64,000 nt of DNA from Paramecium sonneborni. Its lineage: Eukaryota > Ciliophora > Oligohymenophorea > Peniculida > Parameciidae. Each line of letters opens with the position of its first letter. Position 1 is the stretch's first letter. The notes under the pieces were generated by a model that had not been told where the DNA came from, searched no databases, and saw nothing but the letters and a program-made list of their open reading frames with translations. Positions 14,795-28,113 of this stretch are shown here, in pieces. A program made the position numbers and the translations under genes. The DNA lies in contig CAJJDN010000138.1 in the NCBI GenBank assembly GCA_905182985.1, forward strand, positions 142,146 through 206,145, given 5' to 3'.

Positions 14795-14849
14795 TTATTA
14801 TTAATTTGTATATTTTTAACAAAATGAAAATAGAAGATGCTTTTGCTTT

Positions 14850-17681
14850 TCATTTACATTGAATTTATTCTAAATTCTCAAAATTAGAACTTCTATTTTA
14901 ATCATCAATAAAGAAAGTGATTTTTCCTGATTCTTTCTTCCAAAATTATGTATATTTTGACTTCTTGCTTGATTTATTAGTACTATCTAATTTATCTAAT
15001 TCGATAATTGATTAAATAATTAATTTATCAACTTTTTCCTTTTATTCTTCAAGTTCTTAAGAGGATTGTAAAATTAAAAAAAAACCTTATGCGCAACCTA
15101 TTGTTTTCTTTTCAAAAATAATATGCTATTCTTAGGCTTTTGTTTAAATTTTTTCTTATATTATATCAAGTATTTTTTGTTTATTTTAAGTTAATTTAGA
15201 AAATTAATAATAATTTATTAGTAAATGCCATTTATCTTTAGCTTTGATTTAATAAATGATTTCTTTATTTTTTACACTATAAATTAATATTTAATCCTGT
15301 TTCTATTTTTATTTAAAATTCAAAGCCTTATGAAGTAGTTAATCTAATTCATTTGCTTATTCTTTTTAAATGTTACCTGTAAGTTTCATTTTATAATTTT
15401 ATCCTAAAGCACCAAACTAAGGTTTTTTATAATTAGCTATAAGGATTGATTCAATTTTTAGATTTATTAGTTTTAAATGTTCTGGAAGCATATTAAATTT
15501 ATATTGTAATTAACTTTTTAACTCTTCATTTGGTTTCTCTTTAATTATTTCCATTATACCTTTGAATATGTTTGTATAATGATCTGACCAACCATTAAAT
15601 TAGATTTTAAAATATTGATTTTAATTTACATCAATTCCATATCCTACATTGATTGCATCTTAATATTCCATAATTATTCTTTCATATAAATATTCTGCAT
15701 AAATCAATTACCCATATGTGAATATAGTGATATCAGCATTAATTTTTGGTAATTTTTTAGAAACATCTACAACAACTTCAACCTAATCGTTAATTTTGAA
15801 TGGTTAAATTTATTCAACTAAATCTAAATTTTAAGGTATATAAGAATTAATTTAAGGAAAATCAAACTTGATATCATCTTCAGTTTTTTCAATAAATTAC
15901 TTAGTTTAATCAGTCATTTCTTTTAAAGAATAAGAAATTCCATTCTAATTGATATCTAATTCATCTTAAGTTAAAAAGAGCAAGTCTTATGTTGCAGAAC
16001 CCTTTTAAATTTACAGAAAACTATATTCAGTATGATATTAAGAATCACTTACAATAATAATTAAATTTTTTGTAGATTATAAATTATCTAATGTTTTCTT
16101 TAATGATTCAGGTACTATTTATACTTAAAACTTATAATGAAGCACTTCTTCAGTAAAATCTAATTTTAAATTTTTTGCAATTTCTAAATAATTTTATTCC
16201 CTGTTATCGTAATCAAATTTCAAATTATTAATTTATTACAATTAATCAATCATTTATTTACAATAATCAGATAATTGATTATCTTAAGTGAGTAGTTGTT
16301 CTTCTAAAGAGTTTGCAAAGTTTGTAATAATTTTACTTAGTCTATAGGCTAATTCTCTTTAATCATAATCCATTTGATCTTAAAAAGGCAGATCTATTGA
16401 AATTTGGTATAATTGTCTATTATCTTAATCTAAAATTACACTAGATTTAGCATCTAGACCTAATTTATTAGTAATGATATAATTTTATAGTGATGTCTGT
16501 ATAAAATAATCAATAAAATTTAACTCTTAGCTATTATCAAATTCATAGATTATTTTTATAGAATTTAAATCCTTTTAATTATTCCATTTAATGACACTTC
16601 CAGGATTCTCAATAATGTTAATGTTTTCCTTCTCTTCTATATCTTTATCTCTTAGTAGAACAATATCACTTTGTATAATGCTGTCCATCAATTCATCTGA
16701 ATTAAATTTGCCTTTGAAAATCAACACAATTTGATTTGGAGACAATTGAAATGTAGATGGTTTTGAATATTTAGAGGAAAGTGGATGATTAGAATTAGAA
16801 ATTTAAGAGAGTAATTCTTCCCAAGGAGTTTTCTAGTAATTTATTTATTTTAATTATGGAGTTTCTGATGAAAAAGCTTTGCTTAATTCTGTGAATGAAT
16901 TTAAAATATCATTAGATTTAGTTTAAATAAAATATTAGGTTTGTTATTCTTTGACAGTAATTTAACATTAATCACATTTAACAAAGTATTTAGTTTACCA
17001 ATATCCTTAAAAATCATTTAAATAAATTTCTGCATTTTCATCATCATTTTAGATCAATAGAATTTTCATTTTATTGGGTAATTCAATATAATTATATTTT
17101 GAATCATCAATTTTAGGTATAATTATACTTGATCCTGATTAGAGAAGTGAATATTATTCAAGTTATTAATCCTCATTAAGTATTTCAACTTAATCTTGAA
17201 CTTCTTATGATTCTCCAAAATCAATTGTAGCACTTTAATATGTTTAAACTTCACTATTTGGATTTTCAAATTAAGTTTCTTCTTTTTAATTGATTTAATC
17301 TTATGTTGAAACATCATGATCAATAAATTCTTCAGTTTAATCTTCTTGATTATCTTAATTAGTATTAGAATCATCCCATAATAAATTATCTAAATGAGAT
17401 GAATAATCCATAGTATCAGATTGTGATTACTCTTAATTTTGTTTAGATAGATCATTAGTATAATTAAGTTATTTTGTGGTTGATTTAAATGAAAGATGCA
17501 TGATTTCATAACCAGTTATATCTATTACAATATATGACATAAGTCCAAGAATAATTAATGCTAAAATTGCAATCAAATAATTGAAGTAAGCTGATTTAGT
17601 GTATCTGACTTTACGTATTTATTTGATAGGTTTGGCAGGTGTTATATTTGGAATAAGACCTTACTATTCTTCAAGATCCAT
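14850..17681 (-). CDS. Membrane-anchored M16 (insulysin/nardilysin-like) protein lacking the HxxEH zinc site
   Basis: 943 residues, intronless. A short cytosolic N-terminus carries a basic stretch (KQIRKVRYTKS), then one membrane segment at about residues 32-55, then about 120 acidic Gln/Glu-rich residues. An M16 core follows: KYNYIELPNKMKILLI matches the first strand of insulysin. Later, IQPFKINDQVEVVVDVSKK, LPKINADITIFTYG and FKIQFNGWSDHY match the substrate-clamp half of the family. The helix with HxxEH expected about 40 residues after the first strand is absent. The text goes straight from the first strand to a segment like the strand after it. Protease activity is therefore unlikely. A type II membrane orientation and a scaffolding or inhibitory role are inference. 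Confidence 0.8.
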
Positions 17682-17737
17682 AAAAAATAAGGGATAAAAC
17701 GAATAAAACTTTAATTTATATTCATAATAATTAATTA

Positions 17738-18434
17738 ATGCTATTTTCTGAATTATCTCCATTTGCTTCATCATTTTCTTCTATAATAGTATCAGAAATA
17801 GGTGATAAGGTAATTTAAATATATATCATAGACGTTCTTTATTACAGCAATTTTGGGAATGACTTATTCTATGAGTTTGGTATTTTTAGGTTCTTACACA
17901 GCAATGGTTTTAATGACTTTGTTATCATGTTTCTTTGGATTTCTATTACCTTAAATTTTGAATCCAACATATACACATGCTTTAGCTTGTATAATGTTTT
18001 TTTACTTTGGATAAAAATTGTTGAGAGAATTTATGAGTTAAGATCACAATGAAAATGATGATGAAGAATAGGAAGCAGTTTTAGAAGTGAATAAGGTCAA
18101 ATCTAAACTTAGTAAATAATCAGATTCTAAAAATGTGTCAAATTTAGAAGTTCTAAGAGCAGCAATAGCATTAACTTTCTTAGCAGAATGGGGAGATCGA
18201 AGTTAGATTACAACAATTGCATTGGCTACTGAAGAGACATTTGTAGTACTTGTAGGTGCACTACTTGGCCATTTTATATGTACAAGTACAGCAGTACTTG
18301 GAGGAAAAATGATCTCATCAAAAATTTCAGAAAAATATGTATTATTTTTATAAGATTTATTTATTTAGATCCATCTTTGTGGAGGAATTCTATTTGTCTT
18401 ATTCGGGTTGCATAACATAAAAATGCTTTTATGA
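17738..18434 (+). CDS. GDT1: GDT1/TMEM165 (UPF0016) family cation transporter
   Basis: 224 residues after removing a 22-nt intron at 17810-17831. Both family signature motifs (E-x-G-D-K/R-T/S) are present: SEIGDKTFF at residues 20-28 and AEWGDRSQI near residue 150. Each sits in a membrane repeat, and an acidic, charged loop (HNENDDEEQEAVLE) lies between them. About six membrane segments fit the family. Members in yeast and animals move Ca2+ or Mn2+ in exchange for protons at the Golgi and support glycosylation. The start ATG lies 56 bp from the divergent M16-like gene, so the two may share a promoter region. The intron falls exactly inside the first motif (GDK|T). Confidence 0.92.
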
Positions 18435-18810
18435 TATATAATTACATTTTTATGAATCTTATAAAAATTATTTTTAAATTCCGTTTTTAACATTTCTTTG
18501 ATCATTTCTATCAATTACAAAAATAAATTAGAATGACAATTTCATTTTGATTATAGGTTTCAAAGAAATTCAAATTTAAGTATAATTGAGAATAGTTGTG
18601 AATAATATCTAAGATTTCTATTTATACAATAATAATATGTATTTATTTTATGTTGCATTTATGCTTATTAAAAATATCATTGCTTATAATATTGTTTTAA
18701 TATCTTTTCTTTAACTATTTCAATTAAAAATACTCTGATAATTTATCAGTTACTAAACAAACTATTTTTAGATTTCATATAGTTTCTTTATTGAAATAAT
18801 TTAGAATGAA

Positions 18811-19420
18811 TTCTATATAAAATATAAAGAGTTGGCAACTGTTTTTATATCTTTAGCATTAGATAAAGTGGATCAAATATTCATATTTATACCAAATAAT
18901 TTAGAGTGAACATTTATTTAATTTATTGCTGCTATAAATAATTTAATTTTAGTGAATAATATAAATCCAGTATATTAAACTAATGAATTAGAATATATTG
19001 TGAATAAAATTGGATTTAAAATTTTATTGGATTAATTTGGCGATTTAATATCACTAAGGATTCTAGCATTTAGAAGTATATGTTGATTGGTAATAACTTT
19101 TATCAAAATAAAAAAAGTCAATTTCAAATGCAATCTAAATAATTTCATTTAAAAATCTTCAATAAAGAAATATTGAAATCTCTGATATAATTAAAATTTT
19201 ACAGATAAAAAAGATCATTATTTAAAATTTGGAATACAGAAAAAAAATAATTAATTGATATTTTCTTTCAAAAACATTAACTTTAGGAACTGGTTTAATA
19301 ACTGGATCTTTAGCATCTGAAGCATTAATTAAATGTTTTAGAGATCTATTTAAGATTGTTATGGATAGACAGAAACAAATCCAGTTATATCTTAGACAAA
19401 ACCATCAGATTCTTTTTAAA
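18811..19420 (+). pseudogene. Pseudogene of an AMP-forming acyl-CoA synthetase (ACSF2-like)
   Basis: Readable fragments in more than one frame. First, ELATVFISLALDKVDQIFIF and IPNNLE are followed by TGA at 18907-18909, where the family has Trp, and then FIQFIAAINNLILVNN and VYQTNELEYIVNKIGF. Further on, GTGLITGSLASEALIKCF and, after a frame change, DCYGQTETNPVISQT match the YG-TE adenylation motif region of acyl-CoA ligases. The middle third of the enzyme and the whole C-terminal lid domain are missing. This is a decayed copy, as expected in a lineage with past genome duplications. Confidence 0.75.
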
Positions 19421-19727
19421 ATAAAAATGAGTAAATAATGATAGCAAATAAGTATGGAAGTGAAAATATAAAGAAGAAGTTGTTGCAATAATTAAAATGA
19501 AAAAGATGCTGAAATACTTTTTTTGATTAAATGTCTACTGTTTTTGTCATAAAAAGATTGTACATTACAAATGTTTCAAAGTATCTAAAATTTGTAAATG
19601 ATTTTCTTGATAATGTAAATGGATAATTAAAAAATTCAAAATGAAATAAATGAAGAACTTGAGAATCCAAAACTTAAAGAATTATATCATGTTAAATGTC
19701 ATTATAAATTATTATATTACATAAATT

Positions 19728-22700
19728 ATGGGAAACAATATTCCTAAAGATGCTACTTTTGAATATCAAATAATTAATAAGTCTGGCACCATTACTATTA
19801 CATATGAAGATTTAAAAGGAAACTTCACATTTCCAAAAATGCCAAATAAAAAAACTGTAGTCTTAGAAGAATTTCGTAAATTTCTGGATGAAATCATATT
19901 GCTTCCAACAGATAAACATATTATAGAATAATTACCTTTAAAAATAAAGTGGAGATTAATCCATAGACATAATATTGAAAAAGAGAAACTAGGTGATTTG
20001 ATTCCGCATTTAGAGGAATCTGAAAAATCTGAAATTCAACATTTAGTTGATGAATGTATAAGTAAGCCATCAACAGTTGCACTTTAAAATTTGTAGAGAA
20101 GATTAGAAGATCCAGAAGAAGATGAATGGAATTAATTTTATATATATCGAGGGTATTTATATTATAAATAAAAATAGATTATTTAAATTATTAGAAGTTT
20201 TAGAATAATGTGAAATAAATGCAAGATCAACTAAAAATTATAAATTATGTGTAGCTTTTCTAAGATTTATATATTTTATAAATCAATCAGAATTTGGAAG
20301 TGATGATTTAGCTTCAATACCTGGAGCATTTAGAATAATATTTGCTAATTTTCATCCTGTTCATATTGAAATGAGTTGTCTGGTCTTAGAAATCTTTGCT
20401 GGAGAAAATGGATTAATTTATAAGGATAATGTTGATGATATTTTAGAATCCTTTGCTTATTATCGTAAAGACCATTCACTAAAATATAGACTTGAAGTCT
20501 TTGTTAGAACTGTATATCAATCAGATAATATTATGATGGTAGTCAATATTTTAGGGTTCTTACGAAATATTTAACCTCACATAAAAAATGAATTAGAAAC
20601 TTCTACCATTGCTCCTTATAATTTTGCATCTATCCTTAAACTTATAGAATAAAGAATTAATGAATATAGTATTGATGCTTGCACATATGAATCTATTTAA
20701 AATAAGTTAATTAAATACTAAGGTATTGAGCATTACTTTAAATAAAAATCACCGTTTGTCAAGAATCCTATTTTATTAAATGATTCTCATGAAGAATCAT
20801 CAAAATCTGAAAATATTTAGATCACTCAATTACTTCAAGAAAATGAAGCTTAGTTTTATTTAGAAAAACATGATGAAGCTTCATTCCAATTATAATAATA
20901 GAGTAATTATATTATTTATTTTAGATCTTTTATAAATAATCAAAGAAATTCGTAATTTTGAGTATGATACTGATCGTAAACCTTCTAAAATTATTGAATT
21001 TTCAGATCAAAAGTTATTTGATATAGTTAAACAACAATCTTTATAATTAGATTCATATGGTAAATTCTTATCTATTTTAAATTTCATGACGAATATAAAA
21101 GTTCGAGATATGTGGGAACTAAGTGAATAATCTCTTTAAAGATTATTGATAGATGAGGAAGATGATGAAATTATTGAAATGCCAAAACATGATTAAATTT
21201 ATGAAGATTATGAGAAATCACAATAATAAATAAGAGATTTAGAGAAATAAATAAAATCTATTATTTAAGGTTAAAAATAATGTTAAATGTAATTAACTTA
21301 AAAGGAATAAGATATAATAAAATTAAATGAAAAAATAACATAAACAAATTAATTATAATAAGAATATATAAATTAAAATGAAAAATTAAATAAAGAATTA
21401 GAAACATATAAATCTTAAACAATAATAAAAGATGCATAATTAATAGATTAATAAAAAGAAATAGAGAAACTTAAAAATGAAATAAAAAACCTTGAAAAAT
21501 TGAAATAATCTATACCACCTTCAAATACATAAATACCAATACAATCTCTAAATACTCTCTCTACTGCTCCACCACCTCCAATACCTCCTCCTCCTCCTCC
21601 ACCTCCATTTAAATCTGTTCCATTACCTCCACCTCCACCACCTCCTAAAATAGCACCTCCACCTCCACCACCACCACCTCCTTCAATTAAATAAGGTCCT
21701 CCACCTCCACCACCTCCTCCTAATGCTCCTCGTCCACCTGGAGGTCCCCCTCCTCCACCACCACCACCACCTATCAATAATTCTAATAATAAAACTAATG
21801 GTCCTCCACCACCTCCTCCTCCACCAGGAGCTCCAAAAACATCTGGAGGATAAGCACCTCCTCCACCTACTTTTGGAACACCTATTCAAACATAAAATTA
21901 AAATACAAAAATTAAATAAAATCCTAATGTACCTATGAAACCTGTCTAATGGGCTATCATTACACAAAAAACATAAATTAAAGATACCATTTTTGAAAAT
22001 ATTAAAGATTTAGATGTTAAATTAGATATTGAATTTTTAGAAAAAGAATTCTCAAAAAAATAATTAGTATAATAAACAGATACAAATTCTAAATAATAAC
22101 CTCTTTAACCTTAAAAAATATCACTTATTGCGCCTGAAAGATAAAAAAATATGGAATTAGTATTAATGAAATTAAAATTACCTCCAAATCTTATTTATGA
22201 AGCCTTAATTAAATGTGATGAAAAAATCCTTACATTACCTACATTAGAAAGTTTAGATGTAATTACACCAACTGATGATGAAATAGGAACTGTCTAAACT
22301 TATGATGGAGATAAAGAATTATTAGGCAATCCTGAAAAATATATATTAAAGATTTCTCAATTGAAGGGATTCTCTATTAGAATCAAAGCACTTAAATTTT
22401 CATGTCAATATAATGAATATGTAAATGATTTAGATTCTCAAATTACATCACTTGATGTCTTTAATGATTTACTTAATATGGCTTGGGTTACATAATTAAT
22501 TGAATACTCATTAGCAGTTGGAAATTATCTTAATGGTTAATCTGCCAAAGGAGGAGCTTGGGGTTTCAAACTAGATTAAATAGAAAAATTAACTGATGTT
22601 AAAGGATAAGATAATAAAACTAATATCCTTTAATATATTATTAAATAAATTAAATTTAATGAAGAAATAGATTTAGATAAATTTGATATTATTCCTAAAT

Positions 22701-23236
22701 TACCTATAACTCAACTTAATAGCAATTTAACAGAAATTAAAAAAGGATTAAGTATTGTATCCAAGGCTATTGAATCCAAATCTAACGATGAAAATGATAA
22801 AATTGAAGACGCTTTGAAAAGTGTTCAAAATAAATTGTAAGTCATGATTAAAGATTTAGAAACTAAAATATAAAAATTAGACACTGATTATAAAAAAACA
22901 GCTAAATATTTATGTGAAAATCCAGTTGATCCAAGTGATAAATTTGGAGAAAAATTAATTAAATTTTTAAGATGCATAAAATAATAACGAGATAAAATTA
23001 GAGATGAAGAACTTAAACAATAGAAATTATTATAATAATAACAATAAAATACTAAAAAATAGCAAGAATAATAATAATAAAAAAATGATCTTATACCCAC
23101 TTCTATGAAAAGTTCATAAACTAAAACTTAAACAAATAAAATGGTTATACGTTCCAGTATTTTATAAGTACAAAGACCAAGCATGATGGTAAATAATTTG
23201 AGAAAAAAAAGTTAATTCTAAAAATTGATTGGTTGA
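19728..23236 (+). CDS. Formin (FH1-FH2 actin nucleator)
   Basis: 1153 residues after introns 20153-20177 (25 nt) and 20903-20924 (22 nt). The N-terminal half resembles a diaphanous-type GTPase-binding/FH3 armadillo region. A coiled coil follows (about residues 480-590). The FH1 domain at bases 21553-21880 has several runs of 5-9 prolines. The FH2 domain begins at MKPVQWAII and contains the core VGNYLNGQSAKGGAWGFKL, then IEKLTDVKGQDNKTNIL. The tail is basic and Gln-rich. Formins nucleate and elongate unbranched actin filaments. The start MGNN would permit N-myristoylation. A second frame just upstream (from 19618, MDNQKIQNEINEELENPKL) also looks coding, so the true 5' end is uncertain. Confidence 0.93.
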
Positions 23237-23273
23237 ATTCCTAAATTTATTAAAATATATATATAAAGTTTGT

Positions 23274-23780
23274 TCATTTTTTCTTTTTCATTGAATGTTA
23301 CTTCCTTTCCTTTTGAATTTTAAATAATTAATCTACTTTTTAAGTGTAAGATTTTATGAATTTTGATTCTTTTAAAAATTTAAGAATATCCTCCAATTTC
23401 AACAATCCTGGATAATCTATTGCCTTATAATCATCTAATTCAGCTGTTAGACTATTTTCAATATTTTCAAGCATATCATTTATATAATTATTTATTGAAG
23501 TCTAGTTCATACCTTACCTTAATTGATAATAAGGTGAACCTACTACTGATTCCTCTATACTCTTTTCCAAAAACTCTAATAGAGCAATAAATATTTCTAG
23601 ATTTTCTAAATCTACATATTCACTTTTGAGTGCTATTAAGTCATCTGTTAAACTATTTAAACTTTCCTCCCAATTTTTTTTCTTCAAATCAAGTCTTGTA
23701 TATTGTTCAAAGCAAAAAAATCCTTCTGTTTCAATATATGAATCAACATTATGATAAGTCAAGCCAGAATTTTAGTACAT
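23274..23780 (-). CDS. Hypothetical acidic helical protein, 168 residues
   Basis: A single uninterrupted frame with no signal peptide or membrane segment. The centre is rich in Leu, Glu and Asp (SLTDDLIALKSEYVDL, FIALLEFLEKSIEESV), suggesting a helical fold. The last 40 residues turn basic (KFLKESKFIKSYTQKV, then QHSMKKKK). Family not recognised. It converges on the formin gene with only 37 bp between the two stop codons, so the 3' UTRs must be very short or overlap. Confidence 0.7.
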
Positions 23781-24297
23781 AATTAATAATATTATTTGAA
23801 AAAAGAAAGAGTTGTTATTTTAAAATAACTTAAAACTATACATGAAATTTAGTTTAATAAAAAATACATTGAAAGAATTGTCAACTCTATATTAATATGA
23901 TAGAAGAAAAAATAATTTTGGTGTAAATAAAAAACTTATTTCACAAACGAACTATTTTTGAAGTATATAAATAAAATTAATTATAAAATAGTTTGAATTT
24001 TGATATAAATTTGAAACATTTGATAACTTTATTTTTTTGATAAAAAATATTGATTACCCTTAAAAATAATAAATTTGAGTAAGCTTTTGTTTAGAGGAGA
24101 GATTTATAATTTATCATTTTTTAGATTTGAGATCAACATTAACATTAAGAATTAAGAAGATGAGAATTTGATATTAGTTGTTATTGTTACAATGAAATTT
24201 TATGATTAGGAAGATAGATTTATTATAATTATTTGATAAAAATAAAAATAATTGATTTATACTTTTTTTTTATAAATATTAATATAAATAATAAAGG
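23781..24297. other. Intergenic, about 515 bp
   Basis: AT-rich spacer between two divergent start codons. It must hold both promoters. Nothing else recognised. Confidence 0.5.
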
Positions 24298-26319
24298 ATG
24301 AAAAATAAAGTAAAATAAAGAATGGAAGATGAAGCATTGAAGAGAATAAGACAATCTGAATTGATAGTGAACTCTATAGTTTGGATGAATAAAAACCTAT
24401 TTAAAAAATATTGCCAATCTTAGAATTATTATTATACAAGAGATGTCAATGAAATTCTTGGAGATGCTTCATCAAAGGCAGTAGTACGATTTAAAGATTG
24501 GGTTGGGTATGATGATGATGTAAGTGTGTAGTTTCATTTAAGGATGAATATTTGAAAAGGTACTATTATGGAGATGAGTATCCACAAAAAATCCAGTTGT
24601 TGTCTGAATACTATAAAGTAATTTGAACCATTTAACAGAGTTTCATACAGATATAGCACGAATCTTTATGGAACCAATAGCTACGTTATTGAATAAATAC
24701 TTTGATAAGAAGCGCAAATATGAATATTATAGAATAGCTCATTTGATTGAAGAAGAGAATAAGAACAATCCCAATAGACCCCCAAAAGGTATAGTTGGAG
24801 AAAGACCATCTCCTGCAAATTCATAAGAAACTTAAAAAGAATAAGAATCTCCAGATACTATTAAAAGAATAAGGAATATATAAATTTTAAAAGATTTGAG
24901 TTGGTTAAATTAATCAACTTAAATTCATAAAAAGAAAAATGATATATCTTGTACATTACAAGAAATTTGTAAATAATTAGGAAATGTTGCTTTGGAATAA
25001 TCATCTCTCTTAATTTCTTCTGGGAAAGGTGATGAAATTAAATTGGAATAATTTCTGGCTTATCTTAATTAATAAACATTGAAGACACAAAGAGATAAAA
25101 TTTAATAAGTTTAAAAATAAACTATAAAAATAAATTAGCCTCATAATGAATAATTAATTTAAACTCTTATTCAAAAATAATATGATGAAACTAAACAAAG
25201 ATTTGGATCTTAACATTCTAAATAAAATATAGATCTAGCCTAATAAATGAATAAAATTTAAAGAGACATCAATGTAAATTTAATAAAGAATTAAGTTGAT
25301 ACTTTTTTAAAAAATAAATAAAGTAATGATTATATGTAAAGTCATACAAAAGTAGATTAGAATGATAAATAAATACCAAATATTAAATCTAAAACAATAG
25401 TATAAGATTAACCTAAAATATCTAATCAATTATTTTTAACAAATCTTAGAAAAAACTTTTAGACAAATCCTTAAATTCCAAATCAACAAAATTAGAATCC
25501 AGTTTTATCTCCTACCTCAAACAATAATAAATAAAAAACATAAACAACTAATCAAATAACAATTGGTAATAATATTATTCTATAAAACTTTTAGGTAAAT
25601 TAAATTTAAAATAAATTTCTAAATTATATATAGAAGAAGATCAAACAGAATAAGAATTGAAATGGAAAAACGGATCTTAAACTCATAGACCTATTTCTGG
25701 TACCAAAAAGTTCTTTTCAAATAGAAATAGCCCAACTGTATCAAGAGGTGCAGCATAATAGGAATAAAGAAATAATTAAATTAAATAAACATCAGGCTAA
25801 GTTTCAACTTACTCTTAAATATCCTAATAATAAAGTTAAAAAAATATAAAAGGTACTGGATCATCAACTAACAGAAAAGTAACATAACCCAATATTCATA
25901 TTCGATATACATCGAATTAAGACAAGATTATAAATATTAATATTAATATTAATGATAATTTACAGAATTAAAAATGTATTTAATTTCATTTTATTTTAGT
26001 AAAATAAACTAAGCATAAAAAGAATCAATCAGAAGGAAAAGCAATCCATTTAAATTCTCCTTTAATAGAAAATCCATAAGATTTTGTTTGTCTAACAGAT
26101 AGAGCAGGTTAAGGTGAATTTTTGTTTAAAAACAGTATAGCAGCTTCTTGTTAAAATTCACCAAAAACATAAAAATTAAAAAGAGTTGGAAGTGGGTTAA
26201 GTACTATAAAAAATTCAGGAAGTACAAAGAATTCCTTTATTTAATAAATGGTTACTTAGATATCTAAATAATAACAGAAATAAGATTTCTTTTCATCACA
26301 ATTCAGAAAACCTAATTGA
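24298..26319 (+). CDS. Hypothetical protein, 640 residues, conserved-looking N-terminal domain and Gln/Asn-rich tail
   Basis: Four introns (24520-24542, 24618-24640, 25566-25594, 25976-25999) give an in-frame product. The first 130 residues look globular: VVRFKDWVGYDDDDEYLKR, then YYKFHTDIARIFMEPIATLL and NKYFDKKRKYEYYRIAHLI. The rest is long, polar and rich in Gln, Asn, Lys and Ser, with a short Ile/Asn repeat (INININ near 25940) and several Ser-Pro or Thr-Pro sites. It is probably largely disordered. I do not recognise the N-terminal domain; the density of aromatic and acidic residues argues that it is a real fold. Followed 27 bp later by another gene on the same strand. Confidence 0.7.
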
Positions 26320-26346
26320 AAATTTACATTTTATAATAAAATTAAT

Positions 26347-27968
26347 ATGTAAAATAATTGCATCTCGAATTCCCTTTACTTTACCAAACACACTCATTTC
26401 AAATAAAATATTTATCGAGGATATTTTGTCTTTAAAAATGCCAATTTTAGCATTCTAGAAACAAGAAACAAAATGAGATATGATAGCAAACATTCTGAAC
26501 CTGAAGATTAGGTCTTTGTTTCAAGTTCAGTCTAATAAATACCAAGTTAGAGAAGAATAACATCTGAAAATTCTAATATTGAAGATTAATAAATATAACA
26601 GATTGATAATAAAGGAGTAAATAAGCGATATTAAACTAATATCAAACTTATGCAAAAAGAATAATAAATCCTACCATAATTATCATCTACATAATAAGTA
26701 GTTAGAATGAAGTTGCAAAGTCGATAATTAAAGGCTAAACCTAATTTCAAGAAACAAAAGAGTTTAGAACATGCTGTTCAATTACGTTATTTAAATAAAT
26801 AATATGAAGAATTACATAAAGGTATCATGATCAAATGTCTATTTTTAAATATTAATAATAGAGAAGAATATTTGGATAAAGTTATTATTTTGAATTTTGA
26901 AAGTACTTAATTTTAATTGATTAGATTTATTATTGCAATCTAAAAGAAGCTTTTGGGATCATAAAACTGATCTAAAAATATGCCATTCTTTTTCAATAGG
27001 TAGCGTTATAGAATAATGTGATAGTCCTTATTGTCCATGTACTCTAAGAAGTGATCTCAAAAATACTTTAAGAATGTATAATATCTTTTTATTTTTATAT
27101 TATTCTTAGACTTTCGAAAGCTTATTTAATAGTACTCCTATTTACTAATTAGACCTTTGCTTTTGTTTGGTAAAGATATTTATAAGATAATGGTTACATT
27201 TATGATGCAATCTATTTATCTAAATAATTATCTCAATAAATTGAATGTGGAGGTATTAAGCTTAATAGATTATTAAGAGATTTTAACAAATTTAAAATTA
27301 CTAAATTATTAATATTTGATTCCATCGATATTTCTAATACTTTTCCAAAAATACCTCCTGATCAATTTCAATATAAATTACCTATACATGGAACTGAAGT
27401 AGAAACAATATTATTCATTTTTTAATAAATTTAAAATCCAAAATAATTTGATTCCAAAGTCATTTTTGATATTTGCACTTCTCTCTATAATGATTCAAAT
27501 GTTATCATTAGTAGAAAACCTATTACTATATTATCTATTGATCTAACTTGTGCATATAATTACTTTAATCAAAAAGAGGACTTTTTTTAAGATAAATTAT
27601 AAATTTTATCTAAATTATCCACAATTTAAGAAGAATTCAATAAAAATATCATTTAATTTGATTCTACACTGCTCTAAGAACAAGAAGATTAAGTATACAA
27701 ATGGGTTGATACTACACGTAATCGAGTTTTAGATTAAATTAAATCAAAGTTTTAAGAGAAAATACCATTATTACATTTTACAGTTGGAGATTTGATTGTT
27801 CGAAATCATAAATTTAAAAAGTTATATTTTAACTATCCTCAATCATAATTAATTCATAAAGAATCTTTATTGAATAAAAAAATTATTAAAATAGATACAG
27901 AAACTGCAGCATATCAAAACAAATAAAAAAATTAATTAACAATAAACTGCTTTCTATGTATAGAATGA
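26347..27968 (+). CDS. Hypothetical protein, 521 residues
   Basis: Introns 26903-26924 (22 nt) and 27076-27109 (34 nt) restore one frame. The N-terminal 180 residues are basic and Gln-rich. The C-terminal two-thirds look globular: SKAYLIVLLFTNQTFAFVW, DAIYLSKQLSQQIECGG, ITKLLIFDSIDI and a predicted coiled stretch near EEFNKNIIQFDSTLLQEQED. It ends TINCFLCIE. A CDSPYCPC sequence near residue 235 could bind metal. No family recognised. The gene starts 27 bp after the preceding stop, typical of Paramecium gene packing. Confidence 0.68.
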
Positions 27969-28113
27969 TATTTTTATTTTTTCTTCAAATACTTGTATTA
28001 AATATACTGATTTAGTTATCTCTACAAATTTTTTTATAAAATAATTGCTGATAAAAGATTATTTTAATATATATATAATAATAATTGTTTTTGTATTATT
28101 AATTTAATTATTG

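Noticed and set aside
21448..21777. Poly-Gly frame on the minus strand
   Set aside because: It is the complement of the proline-rich FH1 region of the formin.
27550..27732. Basic 60-codon plus-strand frame
   Set aside because: A shifted frame inside the 521-residue gene at 26347-27968.
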